The position numbers and the translations under genes were made by a program. A stretch of DNA of 64,000 nucleotides from Rhodoferax sediminis (GTDB taxonomy: Bacteria > Pseudomonadota > Gammaproteobacteria > Burkholderiales > Burkholderiaceae_C). The notes below the pieces were generated by a model. That model was not told the origin of the DNA. It did no database searches and worked only from the letters and a program-made list of their open reading frames with translations. Shown here one piece after another: positions 27,907-38,491 of the stretch. The stretch spans positions 3,175,001 through 3,239,000 of the forward strand of contig NZ_CP035503.1 in assembly GCF_006970865.1 (NCBI RefSeq), read 5' to 3'. The first letter of the stretch is position 1. Each line of letters opens with the position of its first letter.

Positions 27907-28725
27907 TCAGTAGGTGTGAAGGGCGGGGTCGGGGAAACTCTGGTCCTTGACGGCGGCCACATAACGGCGCGCCGCGTCCTCGACGCTGGCGCTGCCGGCC
28001 ATGAAGTTGCGCACAAAGCGCGGCAGCCTGGCTGCAGTGAGATTCAGCATGTCATGCAGCACCAGCACCTGGCCGCTGCAGTCCACACCGGCACCGATGC
28101 CGATCACGGGAATCGGCAGCGCGGTTGTCACCTCCCCGGCCAGCGTCGAAGGAATCAGCTCGAGCACCAGCATGGCAGCGCCGGCCTCGGCCAGTTCACC
28201 GGCCTGCTGCCGCAACTGCGCGGCGCCCTCCATGTTGCGGCCCTGGACGCGGTAGCCGCCCAGCGCATGCACCGATTGCGGTGTCAGGCCCAGGTGGGCG
28301 CAGACCGGGATGCCGCGCTCTACGAGGAAGCGCACGGTCTCCGTGGTCCAGCCACCGCCCTCGAGCTTGACCATGTGAGCGCCGGCCTGCATCAACGTGA
28401 CGGCGCTATGCAGCGCTTGTTCTTTCGATGCCTGGTAGCTGCCAAACGGCAGGTCGCCGATCACCCAGGCTGTCTGGTTGCCGCGTGCCACGCAGCGCGT
28501 GTGATAAGCCATCTCGTCCAGTGTCACCGGCACCGTGCTGGCGTGGCCCTGCAACACCATGCCCAGCGAATCGCCCACCAGCAGACAGTCCACGCCAGCG
28601 GCGTCGAGCAGTGTCGCGAAGGTCGCGTCGTAGCAGGTCAGCATGGCGATCTTGTCGCCGGCCGCGTGCATCTCGCGCAGGCGGTGCAGGGTCAGCGGTT
28701 TGCGCGGGGCGGTGGCTTCGTTCAT
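27907..28725 (-). CDS. panB: 3-methyl-2-oxobutanoate hydroxymethyltransferase (ketopantoate synthase)
   Basis: A 272-residue enzyme that transfers the one-carbon unit of methylene-tetrahydrofolate to alpha-ketoisovalerate, the first committed step to pantothenate. Metal and substrate segments are [40 protein letters not shown] and [19 protein letters not shown]. The start at 28725 ([10 protein letters not shown]) matches the family's N-terminus; an upstream extension into bioB is not coding. It lies eight bases after the bioB stop. The ketopantoate reductase panE is not in this window. Confidence 0.96.
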   Translation of the reverse strand: MNEATAPRKPLTLHRLREMHAAGDKIAMLTCYDATFATLLDAAGVDCLLVGDSLGMVLQGHASTVPVTLDEMAYHTRCVARGNQTAWVIGDLPFGSYQASKEQALHSAVTLMQAGAHMVKLEGGGWTTETVRFLVERGIPVCAHLGLTPQSVHALGGYRVQGRNMEGAAQLRQQAGELAEAGAAMLVLELIPSTLAGEVTTALPIPVIGIGAGVDCSGQVLVLHDMLNLTAARLPRFVRNFMAGSASVEDAARRYVAAVKDQSFPDPALHTY

Positions 28726-28733
28726 GCGAGGGC

Positions 28734-29762
28734 TTACTGGCTCAGGGGAACGGGCTGGCCCTGTTTCAGGCCCAGGCGTTGCAGCAGATCCAGGTCGGCC
28801 TGGGTGTCGGGGTTGCCGGTGGTCAGCAGCTTGTCGCCGTAGAAAATGGAATTGGCGCCGGCCAGGAAGCACAGGGCCTGGATGGCGTCGCCCATCTGCT
28901 GGCGCCCGGCGGACAGGCGCACGCGCGCCAGCGGCATGGTGATGCGCGCCACCGCAATCGTGCGCACGAACTCGAACGGATCCAGCGGCGCCTGCTCGGC
29001 CAGCGGCGTGCCCTGCACGCGCACCAGGTGGTTGATGGGCACCGACTCGGGGTAGGGCGCGAGGTTGGCCAGCTGTGCGATCAGGCCGGCGCGCTGGGTG
29101 TGCGATTCGCCCATGCCCACGATGCCCCCGCAGCAGACCTTCACGCCCGCGCCGCGCACGCGCCCCAGGGTGTCGAGCCGGTCCTGGTAGTCACGCGTGG
29201 TGATGATGTCGCCGTAGAAGTCGGGCGCGCTGTCGAGGTTGTGGTTGTAGTAGTCCAGTCCCGCATCGCGCAGCGTCTCGGCATGGCCGTCTTCGAGCAT
29301 GCCCAGCGTGGCGCAGGTCTCCAGGCCCAGCGCCTTCACGGTGGCCACCAGTTCGGCCACTTTCTCGATATCGCGATCCTTCGGCGCGCGCCAGGCCGCG
29401 CCCATGCAAAAGCGCGTGGCGCCGGCGTCTTTGGCGCGCTGCGCGGCAGCAAGCACCTCGGCCGGCTCCATTAGCTTGGAGGCTTGCACACCGGTGTCGT
29501 AACGGGCCGCCTGCGGGCAGTAACCGCAGTCCTCAGGGCAGCCGCCGGTCTTGACCGACAACAGCGTCGCAAACTCGACCAGGGTCGGGTCGAAGTTAGC
29601 ACGGTGAATCGTCTGCGCGCGGTGCAGCAACTCCGGGAACGGCAGCTCGAACAGCGCCTGCACGTCCTCCACGCGCCAGCGTGGAGTAGCCGGTGCGACG
29701 GGATCAACCGGGGGGCGCGGCGGGCGGTGCAGGGTCACGGGGTGTTCAAGGGTGGCGGGCAT
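28734..29762 (-). CDS. bioB: Biotin synthase
   Basis: A 342-residue radical-SAM enzyme that inserts sulfur into dethiobiotin. The SAM-binding cluster Cys are in [14 protein letters not shown] near residue 60. Cys and Arg ligands of the second iron-sulfur cluster lie further on ([11 protein letters not shown], and [14 protein letters not shown]). The start at 29762 has a family-typical N-terminus. It follows bioF by 28 bases. With bioA, bioD and bioF it completes the pathway from pimeloyl thioester to biotin; no bioC or bioH gene is seen here, so pimelate synthesis must come from elsewhere. Confidence 0.97.
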   Translation of the reverse strand: MPATLEHPVTLHRPPRPPVDPVAPATPRWRVEDVQALFELPFPELLHRAQTIHRANFDPTLVEFATLLSVKTGGCPEDCGYCPQAARYDTGVQASKLMEPAEVLAAAQRAKDAGATRFCMGAAWRAPKDRDIEKVAELVATVKALGLETCATLGMLEDGHAETLRDAGLDYYNHNLDSAPDFYGDIITTRDYQDRLDTLGRVRGAGVKVCCGGIVGMGESHTQRAGLIAQLANLAPYPESVPINHLVRVQGTPLAEQAPLDPFEFVRTIAVARITMPLARVRLSAGRQQMGDAIQALCFLAGANSIFYGDKLLTTGNPDTQADLDLLQRLGLKQGQPVPLSQ

Positions 29763-29790
29763 TGTGGTCTCCAGTTAAGTGGGATTATTC

Positions 29791-31038
29791 TCAGGCAAGG
29801 GTGGGTTCGAGCGCTGCGGACGGGCGCTCAAGCGGCGATCTCGGTGCCAGCTCGGCGAGTGCCTGGATCAGGCGGTCCACATCGGCCTCGCTGTGCGCGG
29901 CCGACAGCGCAATGCGCAGCCGGGCCGTGCCGGCGGGCACGGTGGGCGGGCGGATCGCCGGCACCCACAGGCCGCGCTCGTGCAAGCCTTCCATCACGGC
30001 CAGGGCCTCATCGTTGGGGCCGATCACCAGCGCCTGGATGGCGGTGACGGAATCGCCGAGCTGCCAGGGCGTGCCGCGCAGGATCGGCTGCAGGCCGTCG
30101 CGCAGCCGTGCGATCAGCCGACTCAGGTGGTCGCGGCGCCATTGTTCGGTTTCGATCAGGCGCAGGCTTGCGCGCAGGGCGCTGGCCAGCAGCGCCGGCG
30201 CGGCCGTGGCAAAGATGTAGCTGCGGGTTTTTTGCAGCAGCCATTCGACCAGCGCATCGTCACCGGCCACAAAGGCGCCCGCCACACCGGCGGCCTTGCC
30301 CAGCGTGGCCATGTAGAGCACGCGGCGCGAGGCCCGGGCCCCGGTCAGGCCAAACTTCGCGAGGCTGCCGCGGCCTTCGGGACCCAGCACGCCGAAACCG
30401 TGCGCATCGTCGAGCAGCAGCAGCGCGTCGTGCCGCTCGCACAGCGCCAGCAGCGCGGGAATGTCGGCGATGTCGCCGTCCATGCTGAACACGGCGTCGC
30501 TGATCACGAGCTTGCGCCGCGCCGGACTTTGGCTGAGTGCCGCGTCCAGCGCGCCCAGGTCGGCATGCGCATAGCGGTGGATGTGCGCGCGCGACAAGCG
30601 GGCGCCGTCGATCAGGCAGGCGTGATTCAGCGCGTCGGAGAACAGCGCGTCGCCTTCGGCGACCAGCGCAGGCACGATGCCGATGTTGGTGGCGTAGCCG
30701 GCGTAAAAATACAGGGCACGCGGCAGTTCGGCAAAGCGGGCCAGCGCCTGCTCGAGCGCCTCGTTGGCCGCGCTGTGGCCGCTGACCAGCGGCGAGGCGC
30801 CGGCGCCCACGCCGAACTCGTGGGCGCCGGCACAGGCGGCCTGCACCAGCGCGGGATGGCTGGCCAGGCCCAGGTAATCGTTGCTGCAAAACGCGAGCAT
30901 GGACTGGCCATCGACCTGCAGGCGGGCCCCGCTTTCGGGCACGACCACGCGGCGGCGGCGGCGCAGGTGGGCGCGGTCCAGCTCGGCGATGCGCGCCGGG
31001 AATTCGTCGATCCAGGAAGGGTGGGTGTTCAGGGTCAT
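29791..31038 (-). CDS. bioF: 8-amino-7-oxononanoate synthase
   Basis: A 415-residue PLP enzyme that condenses pimeloyl thioester with alanine. Visible marks are [15 protein letters not shown], the glycine-rich [39 protein letters not shown], and the PLP-binding Lys in [15 protein letters not shown]. Its ATG overlaps the bioD stop (ATGA), so the genes are translationally coupled. The length is slightly above the usual about 390 residues. Confidence 0.95.
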   Translation of the reverse strand: MTLNTHPSWIDEFPARIAELDRAHLRRRRRVVVPESGARLQVDGQSMLAFCSNDYLGLASHPALVQAACAGAHEFGVGAGASPLVSGHSAANEALEQALARFAELPRALYFYAGYATNIGIVPALVAEGDALFSDALNHACLIDGARLSRAHIHRYAHADLGALDAALSQSPARRKLVISDAVFSMDGDIADIPALLALCERHDALLLLDDAHGFGVLGPEGRGSLAKFGLTGARASRRVLYMATLGKAAGVAGAFVAGDDALVEWLLQKTRSYIFATAAPALLASALRASLRLIETEQWRRDHLSRLIARLRDGLQPILRGTPWQLGDSVTAIQALVIGPNDEALAVMEGLHERGLWVPAIRPPTVPAGTARLRIALSAAHSEADVDRLIQALAELAPRSPLERPSAALEPTLA

Positions 31039-31694
31039 GGCAGGTGGAGGGCGATGGCCCGCGGGTCAGGGGCGTCCTGATAGGCGATGTCGGCCAGCAG
31101 CGGCGCGGCGAGTTGGCGCTGCAGCCAGGCGATATTCTCTTCTTGCGCCTGCATTGCAGGGTCGATGCGGTTGGCCACCCAGCCGGCGAGCAGGAGGCCG
31201 CGCGCGCGGATGGCTTCGGCAGTCAGCAGGGCGTGATTCAGGCAACCCAGGCGCAGGCCCACCACCAGCACCACGGGCAGGGCCAGCGCCTGCGCAAGAT
31301 CGGCGCCGGTGCTGCTGTCCGACAGCGGCACGTGGAAACCGCCCGCGCCTTCCACCACCACGGCATCGGCGCGGCGTGCGAGCTCGCGGTAGCAGGACAC
31401 CAGATGCTCGATGTCGATGCGCACACCGGCGCGTTCGGCCGCGATGTGCGGCGACAGCGGGTCGGGCAGCAGGACGGGGTTGTCCAGTTCGGGCGGTACT
31501 TCGACAGTGGAGGCTGCGCGCAGCGCCAGCGCGTCTTCGCTGGCCCAGCCATCGCCATGGCGCACCCTGCCGGCGGCCACGGGCTTCATGCCGACCACGC
31601 GCGGGTGGCGCCTGGCCAGCGTGTGCAGCAGCGCGGCCGACACCAGGGTCTTGCCGACGCCGGTGTCGGTGCCGGTAATGAAGTAGGAATTCAT
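31035..31694 (-). CDS. bioD: Dethiobiotin synthetase
   Basis: A 219-residue ATP-dependent carboxylase that forms the ureido ring of dethiobiotin. The Walker A motif GTDTGVGKT is at residues 8-16. [14 protein letters not shown] holds the family's conserved Glu-Gly-Ala-Gly-Gly, and [19 protein letters not shown] follows. Its ATG overlaps the bioA stop and its stop overlaps the bioF start, both as ATGA. Confidence 0.96.
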   Translation of the reverse strand: MNSYFITGTDTGVGKTLVSAALLHTLARRHPRVVGMKPVAAGRVRHGDGWASEDALALRAASTVEVPPELDNPVLLPDPLSPHIAAERAGVRIDIEHLVSCYRELARRADAVVVEGAGGFHVPLSDSSTGADLAQALALPVVLVVGLRLGCLNHALLTAEAIRARGLLLAGWVANRIDPAMQAQEENIAWLQRQLAAPLLADIAYQDAPDPRAIALHLP

Positions 31695-33016
31695 GATGCG
31701 GGCGTCTCTTCAGCCAGGGTAGCTTCAAGCGCGGCCAGCGCGCCTTGCGCGAGGCATTGCACGGCCTCGGCATCCAGCACATAGGGCGGCATGGCGTAGA
31801 TCGTGCGGCCGATCGGGCGCAGCAGCAGGCCGTGCGCCAGCGCGTGCCGGTGGTATCGGCTCGCGAAATCGGGCAGGGCGGTTTCTACATCCCAGGCCCA
31901 GATCATGCCGAGGTGGCGCGCATGGCGCACGCGAGGATGACTCGTCAGCGGTGCGAACGCTTCATCGAGCGCACGCGCCAGCACCGCGTTGCGCGCCAGC
32001 ACGTCTTGCTGTTCAAAGATCTCGAGCGTGGCCAGCGCAGCGCGGCAAGCTAGCGGGTTGCCGGTGTACGAGTGCGAATGCAGGAAGCCGCGCGCCAGCT
32101 GGTCGTCGTAAAAGGCCTCGTAGACCGCGTCGGTGGTCAGCACGGCCGACAGCGGCAAAGTGCCGCCGGTCAGTCCCTTGGACAGGCAGATGAGGTCGGG
32201 CCGGATGCCGGCCTGCTGGTGCGCGAACATCGTGCCGGTGCGCCCGAAGCCGGTGGCGATTTCGTCCACCACCAGATGCACCTCGTAGCGGTCGCACAGC
32301 GCGCGCGCCAGGCGCAGGTACTCAGGGTCATGCATGGCCATGCCGGCCGCGCACTGCACCAGGGGCTCGACGATCAGCGCCGCGGTCTCTTCGTGGTGCT
32401 CGGCCAGCCAGGCCTGCAGCGCCGCGGCGCTGCGCCGGGCCACCTCAAACGCGCTCTCGCCGAGACGCGCGCCGCGCGCGTCGGGGCTGGGCACGGTAGC
32501 GGCCAGGCGCACCAGCGGCGCATAGGCTTCGCGAAAGATCGCGATGTCGGTCACGGCCAGCGCACCCACGGTTTCACCGTGGTAGCCACCGGCCAACCCA
32601 ATGAAGCGGTTCTTGGCCGGCCGGCCGCTGTTGCGCCAGAAATGCGCGCTCATCTTGAGTGCGATCTCGGTGGCCGAGGCGCCGTCGCTGCCATAAAACG
32701 CGTGGCCCAGGCCGGTCAGCGCGGCCAGGCGCTCGGACAGTTCCACCACCGGTGCATGGGTGAAGCCGGCGAGCATCACATGGTCGAGCCGCTCCAACTG
32801 GTCGGCCAGTGCGGCCTGGATGTGCGGATGGCTATGGCCGAACAGGTTGACCCACCAGGAACTGATGCCGTCAAGGTAGCGCCGGCCGTCCACGTCGTGC
32901 AGCCAGGGTCCCGAGGCGTGCGCGATCGCGATCGGCGGCTGCGCCTCGTGCAGCTTCATCTGCGTGCAGGGGTGCCACACGCTGCGCAGACTGCGCGCGG
33001 CCAGGGAAGCATTCAT
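31691..33016 (-). CDS. bioA: Adenosylmethionine-8-amino-7-oxononanoate aminotransferase
   Basis: A 441-residue class III aminotransferase making 7,8-diaminononanoate from KAPA with SAM as amino donor. SVWHPCTQM is the BioA-specific N-terminal segment, GRRYLDGISSWWVNLFGH contains substrate contacts, VDEIATGFGRTG binds PLP, and the Schiff-base Lys is in ICLSKGLTGGTLPLS. The start at 33016 lies one base after the panD stop. Order bioA-bioD-bioF-bioB is one coupled unit. Confidence 0.96.
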   Translation of the reverse strand: MNASLAARSLRSVWHPCTQMKLHEAQPPIAIAHASGPWLHDVDGRRYLDGISSWWVNLFGHSHPHIQAALADQLERLDHVMLAGFTHAPVVELSERLAALTGLGHAFYGSDGASATEIALKMSAHFWRNSGRPAKNRFIGLAGGYHGETVGALAVTDIAIFREAYAPLVRLAATVPSPDARGARLGESAFEVARRSAAALQAWLAEHHEETAALIVEPLVQCAAGMAMHDPEYLRLARALCDRYEVHLVVDEIATGFGRTGTMFAHQQAGIRPDLICLSKGLTGGTLPLSAVLTTDAVYEAFYDDQLARGFLHSHSYTGNPLACRAALATLEIFEQQDVLARNAVLARALDEAFAPLTSHPRVRHARHLGMIWAWDVETALPDFASRYHRHALAHGLLLRPIGRTIYAMPPYVLDAEAVQCLAQGALAALEATLAEETPAS

Positions 33017-33017
33017 C

Positions 33018-33398
33018 TCAAAGCTGCTGCGTTGGAACGTGTTGGCGCGCGCCGATCTGGCGGTTGGCCTCGTCCACAAACACCAGTTGCGGCTTGTGCG
33101 TGGCCATCTGGTCTTCGTGCACCTGGGCGAACGAGGCGATGATGATCAAGTCGCCCATGGCGGCGCGGCGCGCCGCCGAGCCGTTGACCGAGATCATGCC
33201 GGTGCCGCGCTGGCCCTTGATGGCGTAGGTGACGAAACGCTCGCCGTTGTTGATGTTCCAGATATGGATTTGTTCGTTCTCGGCGATGTTGGCCGCCTCG
33301 AGCAGGTTCTCATCGATGGCGCACGAGCCTTCGTAATGCAATTCGCAATGGGTCACGGCGACCCGGTGGATCTTGGATTTCAGCAGGGTACGGAACAC
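33018..33398 (-). CDS. panD: Aspartate 1-decarboxylase (pyruvoyl type)
   Basis: A 126-residue protein that cleaves itself to create a pyruvoyl group and then makes beta-alanine from aspartate for pantothenate. The cleavage site Gly-Ser is visible in [30 protein letters not shown] and [14 protein letters not shown] are family blocks. It is placed between ubiC and bioA, so the pan genes flank the bio genes in the same transcript. Its start lies inside the long 3' extension of the ubiC frame. Confidence 0.96.
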   Translation of the reverse strand: MFRTLLKSKIHRVAVTHCELHYEGSCAIDENLLEAANIAENEQIHIWNINNGERFVTYAIKGQRGTGMISVNGSAARRAAMGDLIIIASFAQVHEDQMATHKPQLVFVDEANRQIGARQHVPTQQL

Positions 33399-34050
33399 GG
33401 GGTTTCCTCTGGCCGGTTATGTTGCGGCGCAGCATACTACGAATCGTGTCACATTGGGGACATTTAGAGAGTCTATTTGGTTGCAATTGCTGCCCGCCTT
33501 GTGGCGGGCAATCCCCGGCTCCGGGCCGCGCCAGCGCCTTCATATGCGGCACGAACGTCTCCATCACCCGCAGCAAGGCGCCCTGGCGACTGAATATCGA
33601 ATTGCGCGACCAGAGCATCTGCGCCGAGGGATCCGACCCGGTGGCCTGGCGCCACTGGCGCTGCAGGTGCCGTCGGGTATGACCATGGCGGGACAGGCGA
33701 CGCGGCTGCAGGGTGCTACGCCGGATGCGGGGGTCGTCATAGAGCAAATGCGCCAGCGGGCGGCTGCCCAGACCCTTCAAGGCTTTCCAGGGACCGGCCA
33801 GGGCCGACTGGTGCAGGGCCGAGCGGGCCCATACCAACGGTTCGCCATCGACCCGCAACAGGACCTCGCGCACCACCGTCAGTCCGCTCCGCGGCAGGCC
33901 CAGCGCCTGTTGTTCATGCCGGCGCAGGGGCGCAACACGCTGACTCAGCACCTGCACCTCGAAGCGCTGGCCGAGCCGGGCCAGGTGCTGGCTCAGACTG
34001 CCGGGCACCTTCAGCCAACGGCGCAGGCCGCTTCGATAAGCCAGTCCCAT
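33310..34050 (-). CDS. ubiC: Chorismate pyruvate-lyase (UbiC-like), with unusual 3' extension
   Basis: The first about 178 residues match UbiC, which splits chorismate into 4-hydroxybenzoate and pyruvate for ubiquinone. [20 protein letters not shown] carries the active-site Arg, and VMETFVP the C-terminal Glu. The frame then continues for about 70 residues of low-complexity, unconserved sequence and overlaps the panD start by 89 bases. Probably the original stop was lost or a frameshift occurred near 33500. The enzyme might still work, since the extension follows the fold. It starts 17 bases after the pabBC stop. Confidence 0.75.
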   Translation of the reverse strand: MGLAYRSGLRRWLKVPGSLSQHLARLGQRFEVQVLSQRVAPLRRHEQQALGLPRSGLTVVREVLLRVDGEPLVWARSALHQSALAGPWKALKGLGSRPLAHLLYDDPRIRRSTLQPRRLSRHGHTRRHLQRQWRQATGSDPSAQMLWSRNSIFSRQGALLRVMETFVPHMKALARPGAGDCPPQGGQQLQPNRLSKCPQCDTIRSMLRRNITGQRKPRVPYPAEIQDPPGRRDPLRIALRRLVRHR

Positions 34051-34067
34051 GGATTCAATCAGCCTGT

Positions 34068-35855
34068 TCAGGCTCTCCGACCGGACGGTGGGTGTTCATC
34101 GAGTACGGCATCCACCCATCCGCGCAGGCTGTTCACGAAGGCCAGCGCCTGCACGCGCTGCAGCTCGTCTACCCGCACCACGGCTTCGGCCAACCGCCCT
34201 TCGCGCAGCCAGCGGGCCCGCCCGATCCCGCCCAGCAGGCCGCAGTGCAGCGCCGGTGTGACCCAGCGTCCATCCAGCAGCAGGGCCACGTTGCCGCGGG
34301 TGCACTCGGTGATCTCTCCACGCCGGTTCCACAGCAGGGTGTCGAAGACGTCAGGCTCGCTGGGGGCAAACGCGTCGTAATGCGCACGCCGCGTGGTCTT
34401 GAAGCGCACGAACTCACTGTCCGCCTCTTCGAGCGCGCTCGTGGCCAGTCTTAAGCGAACTGGGGTCGGCGTCAGGTCCAGCGCGTAGGCCTCGGCCTGG
34501 ACCTGTCCGCCGGCATCGAGCCGCAGGCGCACCCGCCAGCGCCCTTGGAGGTGCGCATCGACCAGTTGCCGCAAGCGGCCCGCGACATGCGCTGCGTCCC
34601 ATGGGTAGGCAAAATGCGCGGCCGCATCCGCCATGCGCGCCAGATGGGCCGGCGCGTCGCGCAGGGCACCGCCCTCCAGTGCCAGGGTTTCGAGCAATTC
34701 GAACGGCTGGCTTGCGCGTTCGAGAAAGGCACGCTTGTGGCGCCACTCCTGCCATTCGCCCTCGGCCTGCGCATCGGCCGTGATACCGCTGCCGATACCG
34801 CAGCTCGCCGCCGTGCCGCGCAGGGTCACGGTGCGGATCGCCACGTTGAACGTCGCATGCCCGCCCGGGCGGACAACGCCCACCGCGCCGCAATACACGC
34901 CGCGCGGTTGCGGCTCCAGATCGCAGATCATGCGCATGGCCTGCACCTTGGGTGCACCGGTGATCGAGCCGCAAGGAAATAAGGCCGTGAACACGTTGGC
35001 CAGTGTGGTCCCGTCCCGGGTGAGCGCCTCGACATCGGAAGTCATCTGCCACACCGTGGGCAGCGCCTCAAGGTGGAACAGCCGGGGCACGCGAACGGAA
35101 AAAGGCTTGGCAATGCGCGACAGGTCGTTGCGGATCAGGTCGACAATCATGACGTTCTCGGCGCGCTCCTTCGGCGACGCGGCAAGTCGAGCCGCCAGCG
35201 CTTCGTCATCTGCCGCGGTGGCGCCGCGCGGTGCCGTGCCCTTCATGGGTCGCGCCAGGATGCGGCCATCGCGCCAGTCAAAGAACAGTTCCGGCGACAC
35301 GGACAACACCTGCTCTGTTCCGCTGTCGATGAACGCGGCATACCCATGGGGCTGCGCTTGGCGCAGCCTCATGAACCAGGCCCGCGCATCGCCCCGAAAC
35401 TCGGCCTGCAGCGGCGCGGTGTAGTTGACCTGGTACAGCTGGCCTGCAGCGATGGCCTGGTGAATCTCCGCCATGCGCTGCTCGAACGTGGTGCGCGGCA
35501 AGTCGCTCTGCCACTCGGCGCCGGGCGCGCCGGCGCCGATGTCCATGGGCGGCCACGGCTGAGCGGCATCGTGTACCCCGAACCACGCCAGCGGGCCATC
35601 GCTGCCGCCATGCACCGCAAGCGCGGTGTCGAAGGCGGGGGCGGCCTCGTAGCGCAGGTACCCGACGCACCAGCGGCCCTGCCGGGCCATGGCGTCCACG
35701 GCCTGCAGCACCGGCACCACCTGGGCCACGGTGTGTGCGGCCAGCACCTCGCGTGGCGCGCCGAATGCCGCGCGCAGCGCCGAGCCCCGATCGCCTCGGG
35801 TGGCGACAAAATCGATCAGCGTTTGCACGGTGCGCCTGCATCCTTCACGGGTCAC
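34068..35855 (-). CDS. pabB: Fused aminodeoxychorismate synthase component I and aminodeoxychorismate lyase (PabB-PabC)
   Basis: A 595-residue bifunctional protein making p-aminobenzoate for folate. Residues 1 to about 370 are PabB: PMKGTAPRGA, VDLIRNDLSRIA, FPCGSITGAPK and the terminal GIGSGI block. Residues from about 400 are a PLP class IV lyase: the PLP Lys in FVRFKTTRRAHYDAF, then LLWNRRGEITECTRGNVAL and HCGLLGGIGR. The glutaminase PabA is not in the window. GTG at 35855 is the start assumed here; a second GTG nine codons later, after GAAGGA, is also possible. It lies 26 bases after nadB. Confidence 0.92.
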   Translation of the reverse strand: MTREGCRRTVQTLIDFVATRGDRGSALRAAFGAPREVLAAHTVAQVVPVLQAVDAMARQGRWCVGYLRYEAAPAFDTALAVHGGSDGPLAWFGVHDAAQPWPPMDIGAGAPGAEWQSDLPRTTFEQRMAEIHQAIAAGQLYQVNYTAPLQAEFRGDARAWFMRLRQAQPHGYAAFIDSGTEQVLSVSPELFFDWRDGRILARPMKGTAPRGATAADDEALAARLAASPKERAENVMIVDLIRNDLSRIAKPFSVRVPRLFHLEALPTVWQMTSDVEALTRDGTTLANVFTALFPCGSITGAPKVQAMRMICDLEPQPRGVYCGAVGVVRPGGHATFNVAIRTVTLRGTAASCGIGSGITADAQAEGEWQEWRHKRAFLERASQPFELLETLALEGGALRDAPAHLARMADAAAHFAYPWDAAHVAGRLRQLVDAHLQGRWRVRLRLDAGGQVQAEAYALDLTPTPVRLRLATSALEEADSEFVRFKTTRRAHYDAFAPSEPDVFDTLLWNRRGEITECTRGNVALLLDGRWVTPALHCGLLGGIGRARWLREGRLAEAVVRVDELQRVQALAFVNSLRGWVDAVLDEHPPSGRRA

Positions 35856-35881
35856 AACACGTCAATTCAGGCGCGCCGATG

Positions 35882-37528
35882 TCAATGACAAGGGGCATTT
35901 TTGCTCGACGCTCTCGCGTCAGAGCCTGGCCACAGCACCGTCGGTAAAGCCAGCGCCTCCGTGTGCGGGTAATCCCGACTGAAATGCAGGCCGCGGCTTT
36001 CATGGCGACTTTGTGCGCTGCGAACGATCAGGTCCGCCACCTGTACCAGATTGCGCAGTTCCAGCAAATCGCGGGTAACCGCAAAATGAGAGTAAAACTC
36101 TTCAATCTCCGCCTGCAACAGTGCGATGCGATTGGCAGCCCGCTCCAGGCGTTTGTTGGTGCGCACAATGCCGACGTAGTCCCACATGAAGCGACGCAAC
36201 TCCTCCCAGTTGTGGGAAATGACCACGCATTCGTCTGGATCCGAGACCAGACTATCGTCCCAGATGGGCAGTGCCGTAACGGATGGCGCAGCTTCGCCGC
36301 CCATGGTCTGCACCGCTGCACGTGCAAAAACCATGCATTCAAGCAGAGAGTTGCTTGCCAGCCGGTTGGCGCCGTGCAGTCCTGTACAAGCCGCCTCTCC
36401 GATCGCATAGAGCCCGGCAAGGTCGGTGCGCCCGTGCAGGTCGGTTTGCACACCGCCGCAGGTGTAGTGGGCGGCGGGCACCACGGGAATGGGTTGACGC
36501 CTGATGTCAATTCCGAATTCCAGGCAACGTGCCAAGATGGTGGGGAAGTGCGTTTGCAAGAATTCCGGGCTTTGGTGAGCGATGTCCAAATAGACGCAAT
36601 CCAGCCCATGCTTTTTCATCTCAAAATCAATGGCGCGCGCCACCACATCACGCGGAGCCAGCTCCAGACGTTCGTCATGCGCCGCCATGAAGCGTGTGCC
36701 ATCAGGCAGGACCAGCCGCCCGCCTTCTCCGCGCACCGCTTCAGAGATTAGAAACGACCTGGCGTCCGGGTGATAAAGGCAGGTGGGATGAAACTGGATG
36801 AACTCAAGATTACTCACCGCGCAGCCAGCGCGCCAGGCTGCCGCAATGCCGTCGCCAGTAGCGGTATCCGGGTTGGTGGTGTACAGGTATACCTTGCCTG
36901 CACCGCCAGTCGCCAGCACCGTGTGCGTTGCCCCCAACGTGACAACTTCTCCACGACCTTCGTCAAAGACGTACAAGCCCAGGCAGCGGTTCGTTTCCGT
37001 GGAAGACGGGTTCAGTTTATGGCTGGTGATCACGTCCACCAAGGTGTGGTGCTCAAACAGGCTGATATTGGTTCGCCCACGCACTTGCTCCATCAAGGTG
37101 CGCTGTACGGCTGCGCCGGTGGCGTCAGTCATATGCACGATGCGGCGCTGGCTGTGTCCGCCTTCGCGCGTCAGGTGAAGCTGATCCGTGGTGCCTTCTT
37201 CCAGTGTGAACGCGACACCCAACTGACGCAGCCAGGCGATGGCTGCGGGAGCATTTTCTACTACAAAACGGGTTGCGTCCGGGTCGCACAGCCCGGTGCC
37301 CGCAGTGAGGGTGTCTTGCACATGCTCATCGAAGGAATCTCCCTCTGCCAGTACGGCCGCAATTCCCCCTTGTGCCCAAGCACTGGCACCGTCGCTTAAT
37401 TGTTGCTTGGTGACAATGGCGACCTGCTTGTCCGGTGAGGCCAACAAGGCGGTGGCGAGGCCCGCCAAGCCGCTCCCCACGATGACCAAATCGAATGACC
37501 GCACGGGTCTTCTTTGCAATAAATTCAT
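35882..37528 (-). CDS. nadB: L-aspartate oxidase
   Basis: A 548-residue FAD enzyme that oxidises aspartate to iminoaspartate, the first step of de novo NAD synthesis. The FAD motif VIVGSGLAGLATALL is at residues 15-30. SDGASAWAQGGIAAVL, TREGGHSQRRIVH, FIQFHPTCLYH and GLYAIGEAACTGLHGANRL follow. The start at 37528 (MNLLQRRP) is chosen; a TTG six codons upstream is possible, and no clear ribosome site is seen. It is divergent from nadC with a 60-base spacer that must hold both promoters. Its base composition is less GC-rich than the bio/pan genes downstream. Confidence 0.95.
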   Translation of the reverse strand: MNLLQRRPVRSFDLVIVGSGLAGLATALLASPDKQVAIVTKQQLSDGASAWAQGGIAAVLAEGDSFDEHVQDTLTAGTGLCDPDATRFVVENAPAAIAWLRQLGVAFTLEEGTTDQLHLTREGGHSQRRIVHMTDATGAAVQRTLMEQVRGRTNISLFEHHTLVDVITSHKLNPSSTETNRCLGLYVFDEGRGEVVTLGATHTVLATGGAGKVYLYTTNPDTATGDGIAAAWRAGCAVSNLEFIQFHPTCLYHPDARSFLISEAVRGEGGRLVLPDGTRFMAAHDERLELAPRDVVARAIDFEMKKHGLDCVYLDIAHQSPEFLQTHFPTILARCLEFGIDIRRQPIPVVPAAHYTCGGVQTDLHGRTDLAGLYAIGEAACTGLHGANRLASNSLLECMVFARAAVQTMGGEAAPSVTALPIWDDSLVSDPDECVVISHNWEELRRFMWDYVGIVRTNKRLERAANRIALLQAEIEEFYSHFAVTRDLLELRNLVQVADLIVRSAQSRHESRGLHFSRDYPHTEALALPTVLWPGSDARASSKNAPCH

Positions 37529-37588
37529 GTGCCGCCAATGTGACAAAATGCCGGCAGTTTACCTATTTCCTGACTTCATTCTTACAAC

Positions 37589-38491
37589 ATGACCCCATTA
37601 TTTGACTTCTCGGCTGATGCAATCCGGGCATTGGCCCGAGATGACGTGGCCCGTGCTTTGGCAGAAGACATCGGCTCTGGTGACCTTACAGCTGGCTTGA
37701 TTCAAACTGACCGCCGCGCCCGCGCTCGTGTGTTGGTCCGTGAGCCGGCAGTGCTGTGCGGTGCCCCGTGGGTAGAAGCCGCCGTGCGGGCGCTGGATCC
37801 ACAAGCCCGCTTAACCTGGCACGTGCAAGAGGGAGAGTCCTGTGTGGCAAACCAGGTCGTGCTTGATATTGAGGGTCAGGCTCAGGCGCTCCTGAGCGTC
37901 GAGCGTACCGCATTGAATTTTTTACAGATGCTGAGCGCCGTCGCCAGCAAGACGGCTTTGTACGTAGCGATGGTTCGGGGTACTGGAGCCCGCATCGTAG
38001 ACACCCGCAAAACGCTACCGGGCCTGAGACTGGCGCAAAAGTACGCGGTCCGAACGGGTGGCGGTCTTAACCACCGGATAGGCCTGTTCGACGCCGTGCT
38101 GATCAAGGAGAACCACATTGCTGCCGCTGGCGGCATCGCTCCTGTGCTGGCACGCGCCGCAACGGTCGCGGCACAGGCGAGCTTTATTGAAATCGAAGTG
38201 GAAACATTGGAGCAGTTGAAGGAGGCCTTGAACGCCGGTGCCGCGATGGTGCTGCTTGACAACATGGATGCACTAATGGTTCAAGAAGCTGTGCGCCTTA
38301 ACGAAGCCATGAGTGCGGCCAAAGGAGTCGGGCGTGCCGTTCTTGAAATCTCGGGCGGCGTGATGCTGGAGAGCGTACGCGCGCTGGCGCAGACCGGGGT
38401 TGACCGTATCTCAGTTGGGGCTTTGACAAAAGACGTCAAAGCCATTGACTTTTCTGTACGATTTGAGAGTCCGTTATGCCTGAAGCCCTGA
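37589..38491 (+). CDS. nadC: Nicotinate-nucleotide pyrophosphorylase (quinolinate phosphoribosyltransferase)
   Basis: A 300-residue enzyme converting quinolinate and PRPP to nicotinate mononucleotide. Typical blocks are [68 protein letters not shown] and DNMDAL, ending [16 protein letters not shown]. It overlaps nadA by 16 bases, so the two are probably translated together. Composition matches nadA and nadB and differs from the bio/pan genes. Confidence 0.96.
   Translation: MTPLFDFSADAIRALARDDVARALAEDIGSGDLTAGLIQTDRRARARVLVREPAVLCGAPWVEAAVRALDPQARLTWHVQEGESCVANQVVLDIEGQAQALLSVERTALNFLQMLSAVASKTALYVAMVRGTGARIVDTRKTLPGLRLAQKYAVRTGGGLNHRIGLFDAVLIKENHIAAAGGIAPVLARAATVAAQASFIEIEVETLEQLKEALNAGAAMVLLDNMDALMVQEAVRLNEAMSAAKGVGRAVLEISGGVMLESVRALAQTGVDRISVGALTKDVKAIDFSVRFESPLCLKP

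Noticed and set aside
29779..31784. Several long plus-strand frames opposite bioF and bioD
   Set aside because: They are expected in about 70 percent GC DNA; the minus-strand bio genes are unambiguous.
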